DNA from: Lytechinus pictus
Lineage: Eukaryota > Echinodermata > Echinoidea > Temnopleuroida > Toxopneustidae
Length of the DNA stretch: 64,000 bases
Direction of reading: 5' to 3'
NCBI RefSeq assembly: GCF_037042905.1
Contig: NC_087245.1
Location: 24,986,501-25,050,500 of the forward strand
Shown piece by piece: positions 1-11,574 of the stretch; the stretch's first letter is position 1, and each line of letters opens with the position of its first letter. Both the position numbers and the translations under genes were made by a program. Under the pieces are notes generated by a model. That model had not been told where the DNA came from. It did not search any database and saw only the letters and a list, made by a program, of their open reading frames with translations.

Positions 1-3000
1 CTGTGGGGGCTTAGTATTGCTTGGTATAAAGAATAATGTCAGTGCCAGGCTGACACACGATCCAATGCAAGCTACTGCTGCTGCCGACTGTTCACTGAAT
101 AATATAGATGATAGAAATACATGATTAAAAGGAGTTAAATTTGTTTAATAGTCAATTTGCTTTCATTACACAAGGTCTAACCACATTTCATGTACTACCA
201 ACAAGTCTAATAACCATGATGGTCTTTTTGTCATTTATATGTGTTGACAATTTAAACATTGGCCAAATAAATCAACATAAATTGATTGATGTGATTAAAA
301 TGGGGGTGTTTCAAGTAGCTGTTTGTAATGGACTAGAACACAAAATAACAAATGGGAGCCCAAAGGTTTTCTGACATTGATTGACTATACTTTCTTTCAA
401 ATTCCTGTCTAATATATTAAAGGGATTGCAATAACAACTGAATTGAATTGATTTTAATTTTTAATCCTGCCTATATTAATGTTCAGCTTTTATGATTATG
501 CATAACTATAAACAAAAATACTTATGAAAGAGCCCCATTAAGACCAAATGCTAGATTGAACAACTCTGCATTGAATGAATATATCATCTAGAGGTAATAA
601 TACTACAATATTTACACTTGTAACAGATAACAATAACCAACTGTTTAATTCAAGCAATTTCAGCCATTTCTTTGACACAATAAATATGTCATGACAAAAC
701 ACATTTCTCGTATTCATGTCAGCACAAATCATGCTCCAGTAAGACAAACAAGGGATTATTTCTCTACAAGTTTCGTTTCTTTTCCTCAGGAGAAATTATG
801 TTTTGGCAGAACTTTTTTGGAAAAAATATCTAGCTTATCTGAGAGTCTTAGTTTTATTCATACACTACAATTGAAAATTGCAACATCAGATTGTAAAGGT
901 TACAGTTTAAACGTAGGCCTATATACCGGTACTATTGGAAAATGTATTACAAGAGATAGAGCATATTCAATACTAAACTTTTTTCCCATATATCCCCCTC
1001 CTACCCCCCCCCCCCCCATTTGAATGTGAACCCAGCCAGGCATACCTCATATAAACGCTGATCCAACCTCCAATCAATGGACCTACAACTATACCAATAG
1101 AATAACACATACTGACTCTTCCTAAGGCCTCAGTTCTCCCACTTTCATCAGATAAATCAGATATTACCATTTGAGTTCCTGGAGAGAGATAAAAAACATA
1201 AGAACAGTTACATGTGCGCATGTTTGGATGATCCAGGGGTGGCGGAAAGTGCAGGTGCACCTCATAGAATTTGAAAATATAATGATCCTCCCCGTAGATT
1301 GCCTTCATTGCGCACCCTATAAAACAAGCGATTACATTTCTTTGTAAAGTTTTTCAGACAAATTTGCACCCCATAAAAGTCTGACTCTGGATCTGCGCCT
1401 GGTGTGCAACAACAACAAAAATGAAAATTGAAAATAGTTTGAAATTCAGAGGGAGGGGATTTTGGGTCAGGAAAAGGGGCCACAAGGTCGTCCTTAAATT
1501 TGTTTTTCAAATTTAGACCAATCATTTCTATGGACGAAGATTCTATTCATGGGTAAAAGTGAGTCTTTTTTCACCTTTTATGAGGGAGGGGGATATAATA
1601 TTTTCAGATTATAATATCTTATTTATTTTTTTGACGTCTAAAAAAAAACGATGGGGGAAAGACCTTTGATGCTCTGCAATCCTTACTCATAACATAAGAT
1701 CATCATTACGGATCTTATGGAAAGCACACCTTCATAATTATTTCCCAGTAAAAAGTTTTGACAGATCAAATTAAGACATATTACACACCCAACTTCTAAA
1801 TATTCAAAATAATGACCTCTGATCTTAATGACCTTTGATTTTGCAACTCCTAAATGTCAACAGATCATTGTCACTCATGAATAAACTTAGCCAAAATGTA
1901 AAGTTCAACCCTCAGTCAAATGCTTCTTCAGTTATTGTAAGAATGTCATATTTCAGATTTACCTCTGTGACCTCTGAACTTTGACCCCCTGACCCCAAAA
2001 TCTAATCCGATTACTGCAAAATGTGATATGGAACGGAACCTCATACTAACCTTGAAAAGCATGCAAAAACAATGACGGAATTCTGGAGACAAAGATCATC
2101 ATTGAAGAACTGGCCACACCCAGTATCCCATATATGGCTGCAGCAGATAGATAGGCTAGCCCTAGAGCAGCACGTCCTCCATAGATATCCCCGAATCTAC
2201 CATATATCGGACCACCAACAAGCATGATGCCAGAAAAGAAAGTTTGGAGATAACCAAATGTCACCATATCCATATTGAATTTCTTGGACAGAAACTGGAA
2301 CCACAAAAGCAAAGGAAAGTTGAAAACATGGAATGTTCATAGAAATTTGCATAAAAATGGACAGGTATCTTCTTATAATAAAAATCATCACATTATTGTG
2401 TAGAAAAAAATTTGTAATTTAATAGGTTTAAACGTTTTGTGTTCTATACTTACTCAAAGGGGAAATTCACCCTGACAATCACTTGATTTTTAATATAGAA
2501 ACAGAAAAAAATACAGAAATATATTGGTAAAAATTTGACTAAAATCCATAAGGGTCTAACTTAGAGAATATTATTCATTTTCAGTTTTAAATATGTGACT
2601 TCATGTCTGAGAGTGATTCACATATATAAGTATATTAAAATATTTTCAATAATAATTTATTAGGTCTATATATTTCTCTGATATACCTTAATGCAGTAAT
2701 ACATAGTCACAGGTTAAACTGTTTTAAATTACAGTATAGATAGAAAATTGTATTATAATTACTTCTATTGTATATCTGCTTTTCAGTAAAACAAAGTAAT
2801 AAAGTTTATTTACACATGTCACTGTCAGTTAACTTTCCATCTAATTACTTGCATAGCTTCCAGGAATATAAAATTTGTTTAAATCTTAATTATGTACTAG
2901 TCTCAGTCTACTAGAGACATTAGTCAGAATGAAAAGTGGATAGAGGGGTGAGGCTCGGACTGAGGGGTCTATATCTCAGTTAATTGGGAGGACAATAATT

Positions 3001-4272
3001 AGCATAAAGGAAAAATGTATTATAAAGACTGGAAGTGGAAGACTTTATAAATGTTCTCCCTCTTTTTACATGAGATTCACACAAAAAAATCTTAAGAACT
3101 AAAATTCTTAAGAAAGAGGTAGATTTACTGTAGCTGTAATTATCATGGCTTCACAAACGTCATTGCAAGACAAATATATATTTTTTTTTTTACTCAGTTA
3201 ATTTCAACTGCCTACATCATGGCCTATTATAAATAGATCTAACACTCAGCTGCTCAGTACCGTATGGGTACTAGTATTCAACCCGTCATAATTCAAAGAT
3301 TTTGACATATTCCCCAAAATATTTAGAAATAGGGAATTTATCTTAATTTCATACCTTTGTTATTTCCAGGGTAATCTGTTGTCGATATTTTCTTTGTCAA
3401 TCTGTCGACTGTATGCGCGGAGGATCAAATTATGCGGCGATGGCCTTTTGCACAGAATGGTACTAGTATTCAACCTAGTGAGGATTGATAGCAAATCTCA
3501 AAAGGGTTAAGATTGCTAAATTAGATCTAGATCTATGTAAGTCTCTGGCTTTGATTAATTCCCTGTTTGGTCTCATCTCAAATGGTCTAGTCCATAGTCG
3601 GATGGGACAAGGGCAGATTGAGAGACAGGGCCATCTTTCATCGCTAGGTTGAATACTAGTGCCGACGGGTTGAATACTAGTACCAAAATCCGTCGCCGTA
3701 TAATTCGATCGCCCGCGCACACAGTCAACTGGTTGAAGAAAAAAATAACGGAAAAAGAATAACCAGCATTTGCTCTTGGAAATAAGACGGGTCTGAAATT
3801 CAGGTAAATTCTATATTTCTATATATTTGAGGAAACTCTCCAAACGGGTTGAATACTAGTGCCCTTACGGTACTATTAGTAACAGACTACCGGTATAACT
3901 ATAAACACTTAAACAGCCTACCGGTAAAACGCCCATTTGTATCCAGAAACAGACAGCATACAGAAATGTATTAATTAGAATCACTGTTTTCACTGCTTTC
4001 ATATTAACGTTTGTTTTCTGTTGCCTCCGTTCATTTTTCTCACGATGAATTTCTACTTCCAGCTCCATCTCCCTTGTTAGTGACTCTCCCCCGGCGGTTA
4101 GGCCGCGCTCGTCTTGATGAATAGCCCCTCTCTCCACAGTACCGTCTGCTAGTGTGTTTGCTGCAGCGTTTGTTTTCATTCCAATTCTACCATTTGACAG
4201 ACGTTCATCCGGAGTTAGATGTTCTCCATTTCGGTCTTGTCCTTTCCTGTAACGATTGCCAGACCTCAACAT
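1..4272 (-). CDS. SLC22A18: SLC22A18-like MFS transporter, 5' part, 4 coding exons
   Basis: Major facilitator superfamily membrane transporter resembling vertebrate SLC22A18 (organic cation transporter-like 2). Coding exons on the minus strand: 3922-4272 (ATG at 4272), 2051-2294, 1046-1178, and 94 running off the left edge. All junctions are GT-AG and phases join (0, 1, 2). About 274 residues are visible; the human protein has about 420. A hydrophilic N-terminus of ~92 residues precedes TM1 (about 92-120). FGYLQT is at 130-135. The MFS loop signature GRFGDIYGGRAA lies near 149-160 between TM2 and TM3. Exon 3 carries QMVISDLS and ALGRVSMCY, which match the family closely. The last visible exon adds a hydrophobic helix ending in FFIPSNTKPPQ. 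The long charged N-terminus is unusual; the human tail is about 18 residues. Substrate cannot be told from sequence. Confidence 0.88.
1821..2036. repeat. Interspersed repeat with TGACCT/TGACCTTTGA motifs (intron 2)
   Basis: Intronic sequence rich in TGACCTCTGA and TGACCTTTGA words, with phrases such as 'cttcagttattgtaagaa' and 'gaccccctgaccccaaa'. The same phrase order recurs at about 31.34-31.62 kb inside CAND1, so this is a dispersed repeat, not unique intron. Intron 2 (1179-2050) shows nothing else. Intron 3 (95-1045) shows only a poly-C run at about 1008-1017. Confidence 0.5.
3259..3873. mobile_element. Foldback element with ~30-bp terminal inverted repeats in SLC22A18 intron 1
   Basis: The left end reads GTACCGTATGGGTACTAGTA and the right end is its inverted counterpart, ending ACTAGTGCCCTTACGGTAC. 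A palindromic core, GGTACTAGTATTCAACC or its complement, occurs about five times (near 3268, 3459, 3643, 3669 and 3848). Inner arms around 3395-3475 and 3640-3730 also pair (TCGACTGTATGCGCGGA versus its complement). No coding potential. It looks like a non-autonomous foldback transposon of about 615 bp. The rest of intron 1 (2295-3258) shows no recognisable feature. Confidence 0.65.
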
Positions 4273-5913
4273 ATTTTTTATTCTAAAATTTAATCATTTG
4301 AAATTCTGAACAACAATCCGATCCGAAGACTGAGAAATTTACGACACGTAGGCCTAACCGATTTACAAAGCCAAAGAGCGCAACTCTAAAAGATGAATAT
4401 AAACATAGAGCTATAATAGCTCCATGCTATAAACTCCGTAGTAGGCTTTTTAAGCGCGAATTTGCCTCGGCAAATTAAGGGATCCCCCGGGGGATCTTCG
4501 AGGGGGCCGGTGTGGGTGGCAGTACCAGCCCAGGGATTTTTAGGGGGCAAACGAATATTTTTGGTGGGGGGGGGGGGGATGCAGACACAGTTTGTTAGGC
4601 CTGTTTCACAAAATCAAGCGAGAAGCGCAAGCTGAAATTAGTAGAGGTAGTGAGGCCCCAATTAGGGATGGGGGGGGGGGGGGCGGGTGCAGCTGCGTAT
4701 CCAGCATCAGATCCTACAAAGCATTTGAGGGGCCCAAGTGTCTGGAGACAATAGTGACTCTATTATTCTTGTGCATGGACCCATGCATTTCTTTGTCACA
4801 GTAGTTGATGCTGGATACAAAGCGGCCTGGCTGGGCTCGATGCAGCCCCCCCCCCCCCCCCCACTTTTTTCCAAAACCATGTAAAAAACGTAAAAATTAC
4901 CATCTGATTGTGAATTTGCATGGTCAGCCCCCCCCCCCCTCGTTTTCAAATCTGTTCCGCAGCACATATGGACCCATATTGCAGTGTCTCGTGAAGATGA
5001 TATTTCACCAAATGAATAATACGGGAGCCGCAAGGGCGAGCTGAAAAATGTTAACCTCCTGAGATGGTACTGGACTCATTGGATTGTATTCACGAACCCA
5101 TGGCCATTGGAACAATTTTTTACAGGGGGTGCTGATGTAAATTTGACAAGCGGGGTTCGATCACTTCAAAAATGAACGTAAAAGGGTGTCATGACAGCGC
5201 CCCGGGAAAATCTTGGCCGGGTGCATGCTTCAGCACCCCCGCTTCCTAGGGTCATGCATGAACAGGATGGGTATATAACTAAACAATGGATGGGAGCGCG
5301 TAGCGCGAGCTGAAATTTAATAATATATCTCGAATCACGAGAAAAATAATTTGTGCATTGACTTGAACACTTGATTTTTAAACCCTATGTTATCCTATTG
5401 AACAGATCTTGTTATTTATCTCAATCAAAAGCCACTGCGAGCGCGAGCAAAATTTCGAATTTTATCTAGTGACCTGAAAAAAATTAGTATATTAATAATG
5501 ACTTAATGAGAAAATTTTCAAAATTTGAAGAATATGCAAAGATAATGCTGTTTTGGGGGCACTTTACAGCTTAGTAAGATTTTTTTTTTCGAGTTTTCGA
5601 AATTTCTGGGGGGATAAGACCTTGACTGGAGGTGCCCCCGTGCCCCCCCCCCCCCTCCCCCGGATGCCACCACCAGGGCCCTGGGAACGATTTTTTTTTC
5701 ACTGGGGTGCTGATGTAACTTTGAAAAGCAAAAAAAAGAAAAGGTTTTCACTACAAAATGGAGGTCAAATTGGCCCTGATAAATATGAAAAGAAAAAAAA
5801 TGAGTTTCACTAAAAAAATGAAGGTCATTTTGGTTATTTTTTTCCTTTTTACATCCCTCCCAGAATACCTTGGGTGCTGCCTGAAAAATAATACACGCAG
5901 TCCCCCCCCCCCC
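4273..5913. other. SLC22A18 5' flank and repeat-rich intergenic DNA
   Basis: The stretch just upstream of the transporter start (4273-4440) should hold its 5' UTR and promoter; no clear core promoter motif is seen. From about 4440 the DNA becomes repetitive: poly-G/poly-C runs of 10 or more at ~4567, ~4670, ~4850, ~4928, ~5644 and ~5901, and scattered single copies of the 'gcgagcgcgaagcgcgagctg' unit family (about 4615, 5030, 5290, 5435). Open frames here encode glycine or proline runs from homopolymers and are not genes. Confidence 0.55.
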
Positions 5914-6039
5914 CCAACAGGCGCGAATCCAGAATTTTGCACCCGCGGGGCGACGTAATTTTGGCGCCCCTGTGAACTTTTCGGAAAATGGCGCCCCCCC
6001 CCCCCCCCCGACAGGCAAATAAAGGTGCCTTAAAATTTT

Positions 6040-6880
6040 TGATATTCCGACCTAAAATTTTGAAAGTCTAAAATAAAAGCATTTTTGGTATTCAAGAACA
6101 GGATGGGTATCTATCTCAACATTATTTTTATTCGCGCGCAAAGTGCGAGCTGAAATTTTTTTATATTCTGACCGAGAATTTGGACATTCTAAGCATAATG
6201 TTGGTAGTCATGAACAGAATGAGTACCTAACAAAACGAAGCGCGAGCTTAAAATTTTAGAATTTCCGACCCAAAACTAGACTTTCCTAAGCACTTTTCGT
6301 AACCATGAACATGATCGTCACCTATCAATTGATGCAAGCGTAAAGGGCGAGATGGAAATCTTTTATATTCCGACCTAAAATTTGAAAAGTCTAAAAACAC
6401 TTTTGGTATTCAAGAACAGGATGGATATGATCTAAATAATTGATGCGAGCGCGTAGCGCAAGCTGAAAATTTTGATATTCTGACCTAGAATTTGGACATT
6501 CTAAGCATATTTTGGTAATCATGAACAGGATGAGTATATAGCAAAACATTGTATGAAGCGCGAGCTGAAATTTTTGATATTTCGACCCAAAGTTGGACAT
6601 TCTAAGCACTTTTCTAACCATGAACAGGATCGTCACCTATCAATTGATGCGAGCACAAAGGGCGAGATGATTTTTTTGTATATTCTGACCTAAAATTGTT
6701 TGCTTTCTAAGCACTATTGGTAATCATGAACAGGATGGTTATCTAACAAATTATATGCGAGCGCGAAGCGCGGGCTAAAAATTGTTGATATTCTGACCAT
6801 AAATATGGAAAGTCTATAATCACTATTGGTAATCAAGAACAGGATGGGCATCTAACTATGCATTTGAGTGCAAGCGCGGG
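6040..6880 (+). repeat. Tandem array of ~104-bp units, trimeric higher-order repeat (~316 bp)
   Basis: About eight units, each with a 'gcgcgaagcgcgagctgaaa' core followed by 'gatattccgacctaaaa', then a 'aagtctaagcac' block and 'ggtaatcatgaacaggatgg'. Cores lie near 6146, 6242, 6340, 6452, 6560, 6661, 6767 and 6870. Variants recur every third unit: 'gatcgtcacctatcaattga' at ~6313 and ~6630, and 'ggtattcaagaacaggatgg' at ~6096 and ~6408. This gives a higher-order period of about 316 bp. AT-rich spacers alternate with CpG-rich cores. Confidence 0.75.
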
Positions 6881-6889
6881 CGCCAAAGT

Positions 6890-7600
6890 CATGTAAAACA
6901 TGAATTTGGCGCCCCCCGGTCGAACATCGAATTGGCGCCCCAAAGGTCGAATATAAATTTGGCGCCCCATCCCTAGGTTGAAAATGAATTTGGTGCCCCA
7001 GGAAAAATATCGAATTGGCGCCCCAAAGGTCATATATGAATTTGGGGCCCCCTCCCTATAGGTTGAAAAAACTTGGGCACCTAAGGCAGAACATCAATTC
7101 GGCGCCCCCCCCCCTTCCTAGGTTGAAGAGTAATTCGGCGCCCCAATGTCGAACTTCAATTGGGCGCCCCCTATTTCAAACATCAATTCGGCGCTCCCTA
7201 TAATATGTCGAACACCAATTCGGCGCTCCTAGGTAGAACATAAATTTGGCGCCCCCTATATCAAACTCTAATTCAACCTATGTCGAACATGAATTCGGTG
7301 CCCCTAGGTAGAACATAAATTCAGCGCCCCTAGGTCGAACATCAATAATTTGATGCCCCTAGTTTGAACATAAATTCGGCGCCCCTTGGTAGAACATCAA
7401 TTTGGTGCCCCCTATATCAAACTCTAATTCGGCGCCCCCTATATCAAACTGTAATTCGGCGCCCCTATATGTCGTACTTCATTTCGCTCCCCCTCCCTAT
7501 GTCGATCCTCACTTTGGCGCCATCCTAGACCGAACATAAATTCGCCGACCCCTATATCAAACTCTAATTCGGCGCCCCTATGTGGCTATGTCGAACTTCT
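6890..7600 (+). repeat. GGCGCCCC short tandem satellite
   Basis: An array of roughly 28-34-bp units of the form 'aattcggcgccccctatgtc' plus 'gaacatc' or 'aaactcta'. At least ten exact GGCGCCCC cores and several one-base variants (GGTGCCCC, GGCGCTCC) are spaced along 700 bp. Most cores are preceded by AATT. The array abuts the ~104-bp unit array and is followed by a poly-C/pyrimidine tract. Frames through it are open only because of the repeat composition. Confidence 0.75.
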
Positions 7601-7605
7601 ATTCG

Positions 7606-7740
7606 GCACCCCCCCCCCCTTCTTTTTCTTCTTCTCTCTTTCTTTCCCCTTTTTTTTCTCTTTCTCTTCTCCTTTTCCTCCCCTTTTCTTTCCCCTCTTT
7701 TCTTCTTCTTTTTGGCGCCCCCCTTTTCTCCTACACAGGG
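7606..7740 (+). repeat. Poly-C and CT-rich pyrimidine tract
   Basis: About 110 bases almost purely C and T after a poly-C run, ending in GGCGCCCCCC. Overlapping open frames on both strands encode only Ser/Leu/Phe/Pro or Lys/Arg/Glu/Gly runs, so they are compositional artefacts. Confidence 0.8.
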
Positions 7741-9039
7741 GGGCGGGGGCGGGCCCCGAAAGGCCCCCCACAATACACGCATGCCCAAGGAAATTCCTGG
7801 GTTTGCCGCTTCCCAGGGCCGTGGCCTCCACTGGCATTTATAGAAGCAAGTTTCATAAAGTTCATATCGAAATTAGCTATTTATGAAAGTATGAAAAGTC
7901 TCAACTTATGGCGATTAAAAATGGCGGGTTTACTTAGTAATACAACTCTTAACATAAAATTCATATGTCCTCCTTAATCGCTGAATATGCTGCTCATCTG
8001 TATAATGTCTCAATTCAACATGATGTTACGTTTTAAACGTTTTGATACTTTTACTGTACCCATTCATCGATTTTTTTTCCCCACACATTGAAAGTGTCCC
8101 GCTTTATATAAAGAAGTTATAAGACCGCTATTATATACAAAAGAATTATTCATCCTCACCTCGATTTTTGTGCCACCGATTGAATGAAACACAATTGCAC
8201 AAAATTAATAACACATTATTATGGTATATACATCCTCGATATCTAAAGCTTCAAATACCTCAAATAAATAACCTGTTTATTAAGATCCAAAATGTTCAGT
8301 CTGTTAAAATGTAATTGGAATTAACACCCTCTCCTTTTGCAGGGACAGTAGAACCAGGGGGCAGGGGACACTTCCCTCCACAATGTCTCCAATAGGAAAA
8401 TATTCTCTTTTTTTTTTTCAAAATGAACTTTGCACTTTGTGATGTAACACGTTCTTTAATCTGCGCATTTTCGCCCTAAAGTCGATTTTCTTTATTTGTT
8501 ATTTATTTCAGATGGCGAAATATTTCTTTCTTTTTTCATTCACTTTTCTTTTTTCGCCTCTGAAGGGCCACGTATAGGCTTACAGTCACTAGCGTACCTA
8601 AGGAAGGCAGGGGGCAGACTGCCCCCCCCCCCCCCTGACGAGTCACAAGCAAAAAAAAAAGGAAGCGAAAAAAGGGGAAAAAAGAAAGAGAAAAAGGGGG
8701 AAGGGTAAAAAGAAAAAAAAAGTTTAAGAGAAAGGGGAAAACAAAAACTGGACTGCAGACTGTCGGAAAAAATTATGAACTGTCGGGAACACGGGGCTGT
8801 TCCAACTGAATCGGTTTTTTAGTTCCACCATCTTTGTCGCTAAATATAAATTAAACTGTACACTTTTATCGGTAAATTGTGATTTTTTACGAAATGCGAC
8901 TTTTAGAGCGCTCTGTACCGATAGTGAGGACGGATTGGGCTGACCAGGGACAGGAAAAGGTAGAGAACAACTTTTAGGTAATATAATTATAACAATACAC
9001 GCTCGCATCAATTTTTAGGTTAGATACATAAGATAAATG
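7741..9039. other. Centre of the palindromic region, no gene seen
   Basis: Mostly AT-rich unique-looking sequence (7830-8580), then a poly-C run at about 8622-8636, a purine-rich tract at about 8650-8750 and further non-coding DNA. No ORF shows protein-like composition, and no TIR or transposase remnant was recognised. Within the large element it lies between the left and right arms. Confidence 0.5.
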
Positions 9040-9960
9040 TCTAGTTTTCAGGTTGAAATATCAAAAATTTTCAGCTCGCACTTCGCGCTCGCGTCAATTG
9101 ATTAGTTAGAAACCATTTTGTTCACGGTTACAAAAAGTGCTTATAATATCCAGTTCTTAAACCGGAATATCAAAAAATTTTGCTCGTGCTTCGCGCTCAC
9201 ATATATAACTGTTTAGGTATATCCATCCTGTTCATAATTAAATGAAGTGCTTAGAATGTCCGGTTTTCAGGTCGGAATATAAAAAATGAAAATATCAAAA
9301 ATATATCATTAGAAACCAATTTGTTCACGGTTACAAAAATTGCTTAGAATATCAAGTTCTTAGGTCGGAATATCAAAATTTTCAGCTCGAGCTTCGCACT
9401 CGCATAATATTCCATCCTGTTCATAATGAAATGAAGTGCTAAGAATGTAAAGTTTCAGGTCGAAATATCAAAAAATTTCAGTTCGCGCTTCGCGCTCACA
9501 CCAATTAATTGTTTTTAACTATCATCTCGTTCATAGTTTAAAAAAAAAAGGTGCTTAGAATAATCCAGTTTTCAGGAGGGAATATCTCAGATTTTCAGCT
9601 CGCTCTTCGCGCTCGCATAAATTAATTATTCAGTTAGAAACCAATTTGTTCATGGTTACTAAAAGTGCTTAGAATATCCAGTTCTTAAGTCGGAATAACA
9701 AGTTTTAGCTCGCGCTTCGCGCCCGCACAACTGTTTAGATACCCATCCTGTAAAACTGCTTAGAATGTCTAGTGTCCAGTTAGGAATATCAAAATTTTTA
9801 GCTCGCACAATTTATAAAGGAATATACCCTTCATATTCATAATTAAGTGCACAAAATGTATCGTTTTAGGTCTAAATTTTTAGAAAAATTCAGCTCGCGC
9901 TTCGCGCTCGCAATTATTATTTTTATAAGGCTAAATAATAAATGAAATTTGTTTCGCTCG
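9040..9960 (-). repeat. Inverted array of the ~104-bp unit family (right arm)
   Basis: Reverse-complement copies of the 6.0-6.9 kb unit: 'cagctcgcgcttcgcgctcgc', then 'catcctgttcataattaaa', 'agtgcttagaatgtcc' and 'ggtcggaatatcaaaaattt'. About eight cores are seen. A variant segment 'gttagaaaccaatttgttca' recurs near 9100, 9310 and 9640, again suggesting a multi-unit period. Array orientation is opposite to the left arm. Confidence 0.7.
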
Positions 9961-10649
9961 CTCGAAAATCAAAAACTGTGAAGTTCATATTTGGGCAATG
10001 ATTATAAGCCCCCCTTGAAAAAAATTGTGCCTATACGTCCATGTCTACTACCCCCCCCCCCCCCCCCACCTTGCTCATCCTTGTCGCTTGCCCCCCCTGA
10101 CGAAATATGCCAGGTAAGCCACTGCTTACAGTATTTCCCCAAATTCAGACGAGCCAAAAGACAGGGGAAAAAATGAAGGAAACCGTTCGGGAGGGGGGGG
10201 TTACGGGGTGTATCCGCACCCTTGGATACGCGCCTGCAAGTGTTGCTTTTTTTACCGTCGACTGAAATCCGATCTCCCAGCTTTCATAAAATGCATCCAA
10301 CATCTTCCTAAGTTCGTTTTTTCCTAAAATTAGGGGCGCCATATTGATCTTAAACTTGAGGGACGCCAAATCGCCCGGAAAGCAAGGGGGCTTCAAAAAT
10401 AGTTTTAAAGTTATATAGGGACGCAAAAATAAGAGGTTGTGGAGCGTGTTTGATCATAACCTTATCCCGGAACCTTATAGTGGCGCCAAATCGATAAGTA
10501 ATTAAGGTTGGGGCGCTATATTCATGATATAGATTTAAGTATTGGGGTGTCCCATTTACTCATAAGGGTTGGGCGTTGATTTCTTGTTTTCATAATATTG
10601 TCTCCGAGTGAGATCATGACTTGATCAGATTAGTGCTTAAAATGTCATC

Positions 10650-11100
10650 TCCAATCATTTTAGCACGAGCTTCACTTGAAAGAATATGTTTAAAAGGTCC
10701 CATTCAGGACTGCATACATGTAATGTAAAATAAGCTCGCGCTTTGCGCTCGTGTTATTTAATTAGTGAGGTCACCTATCCTCCTCGAATTTCTGCACACG
10801 ATCCTTTTGCATAATCATTTTCGGGTCAGTGTGTGAAAACAATTGAATTCAGCTCGTGCTTCGCGCTTGCATTAATTGCATATTGAGACCTGCTCATGGT
10901 CCCATTTGGATGTAGGTGGAGCAATATTGTCAGCGGAGCAAATATCGGCGAAACAAATTTTACAAAAAGTGCTTAGAATATCTGATCGCCGAGATGAAAA
11001 TATTTTTCCGCCCCGGGCCCCTATAGCTATTATAGCGAAAGCTGGACCCTTCCCTGATGGTAAAGAAATGTCAGCTCATCGCGCTCACATAATTTTACTA
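10650..11100 (-). repeat. Second inverted block of diverged ~104-bp units
   Basis: Decayed copies of the same unit in the right-arm orientation, with cores 'agctcgcgctttgcgctcgtg' (~10732), 'agctcgtgcttcgcgcttgc' (~10851) and a weaker one near 11075. Between this block and 9960 lie a poly-C run (~10051-10067) and degraded GGCGCC-containing sequence (10340-10570). Confidence 0.55.
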
Positions 11101-11574
11101 CAGAGCCTACTCTGATGAGAAGTTAAAGTAAAGTAAATCCCCACAGTGCTTTAATTACGGTTTTCTGTAGTTCGCCTCTATTCTTTTCAAAAAGTGGTAT
11201 ATTTATATTACAACATATTCATGGATATTTTTTCATGAACAAAAGTGATCTTCGCGATTGCCCTTTTTTCACGTGGCTATGCAATGAGATAATTCAACAT
11301 GCATTTAAGGCACCTATGTTTGCCTGGCGGGGCCCCCCCGCCCCCCCCCCCCCGGCATTTTCTGAAAAGTTCACAGGGGCGCAAACATTAGGTCGGGCCC
11401 CCGGGTGCAAAATCCTGGATATATATAAATGCGCCTGTTGTTATCACTGAATGAAGCCAATTAAATTGATACGTGAAACTATAAGAGATCGAGATAATTA
11501 CATTTATTTATGTATTGATATGTGTATTGTGTGAGGGTGTGGATGTGTGATCACAAAAAGAAAATATGATATTA

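Larger units (their letters stand above)
5914..11440. mobile_element. Large (~5.5 kb) palindromic non-coding element with inverted ends and mirrored satellite arrays
   Basis: The outer ends are inverted copies of each other. The left end (5914-6031) begins CAACAGGCGC and contains TTTTGCACCCG, GCGCCCCTGTGAACTTTTC and AGGTGCCTTAA. The right end (about 11301-11440) carries the same words in reverse complement, in the same order, ending GCGCCTGTTG. Moving inward, arrays of a ~104-bp unit lie in one orientation on the left (about 6040-6880) and the opposite orientation on the right (about 9040-9960 and 10650-11100). A GGCGCCCC satellite on the left (6890-7600) has a decayed inverted counterpart at about 10340-10570. 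No protein-coding ORF is convincing. It resembles a giant foldback element; sea-urchin TU elements are a known modular foldback family, but identity with them is only a suggestion. No target-site duplication was identified. Confidence 0.6.

Noticed and set aside
691..1308. 110-111-aa frames on both strands near the left end
   Set aside because: The minus frame includes the real transporter exon 1046-1178 but runs through both splice sites; the plus frame ends in poly-C.
5518..6018. 166-aa minus-strand frame with poly-Gly
   Set aside because: Made by poly-C runs and repeats; no domain and it crosses the inverted end of the large element.
7564..7977. Overlapping open frames on both strands in the pyrimidine tract
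   Set aside because: They encode only Ser/Leu/Phe/Pro or Lys/Glu/Arg/Gly runs from a CT-rich tract.
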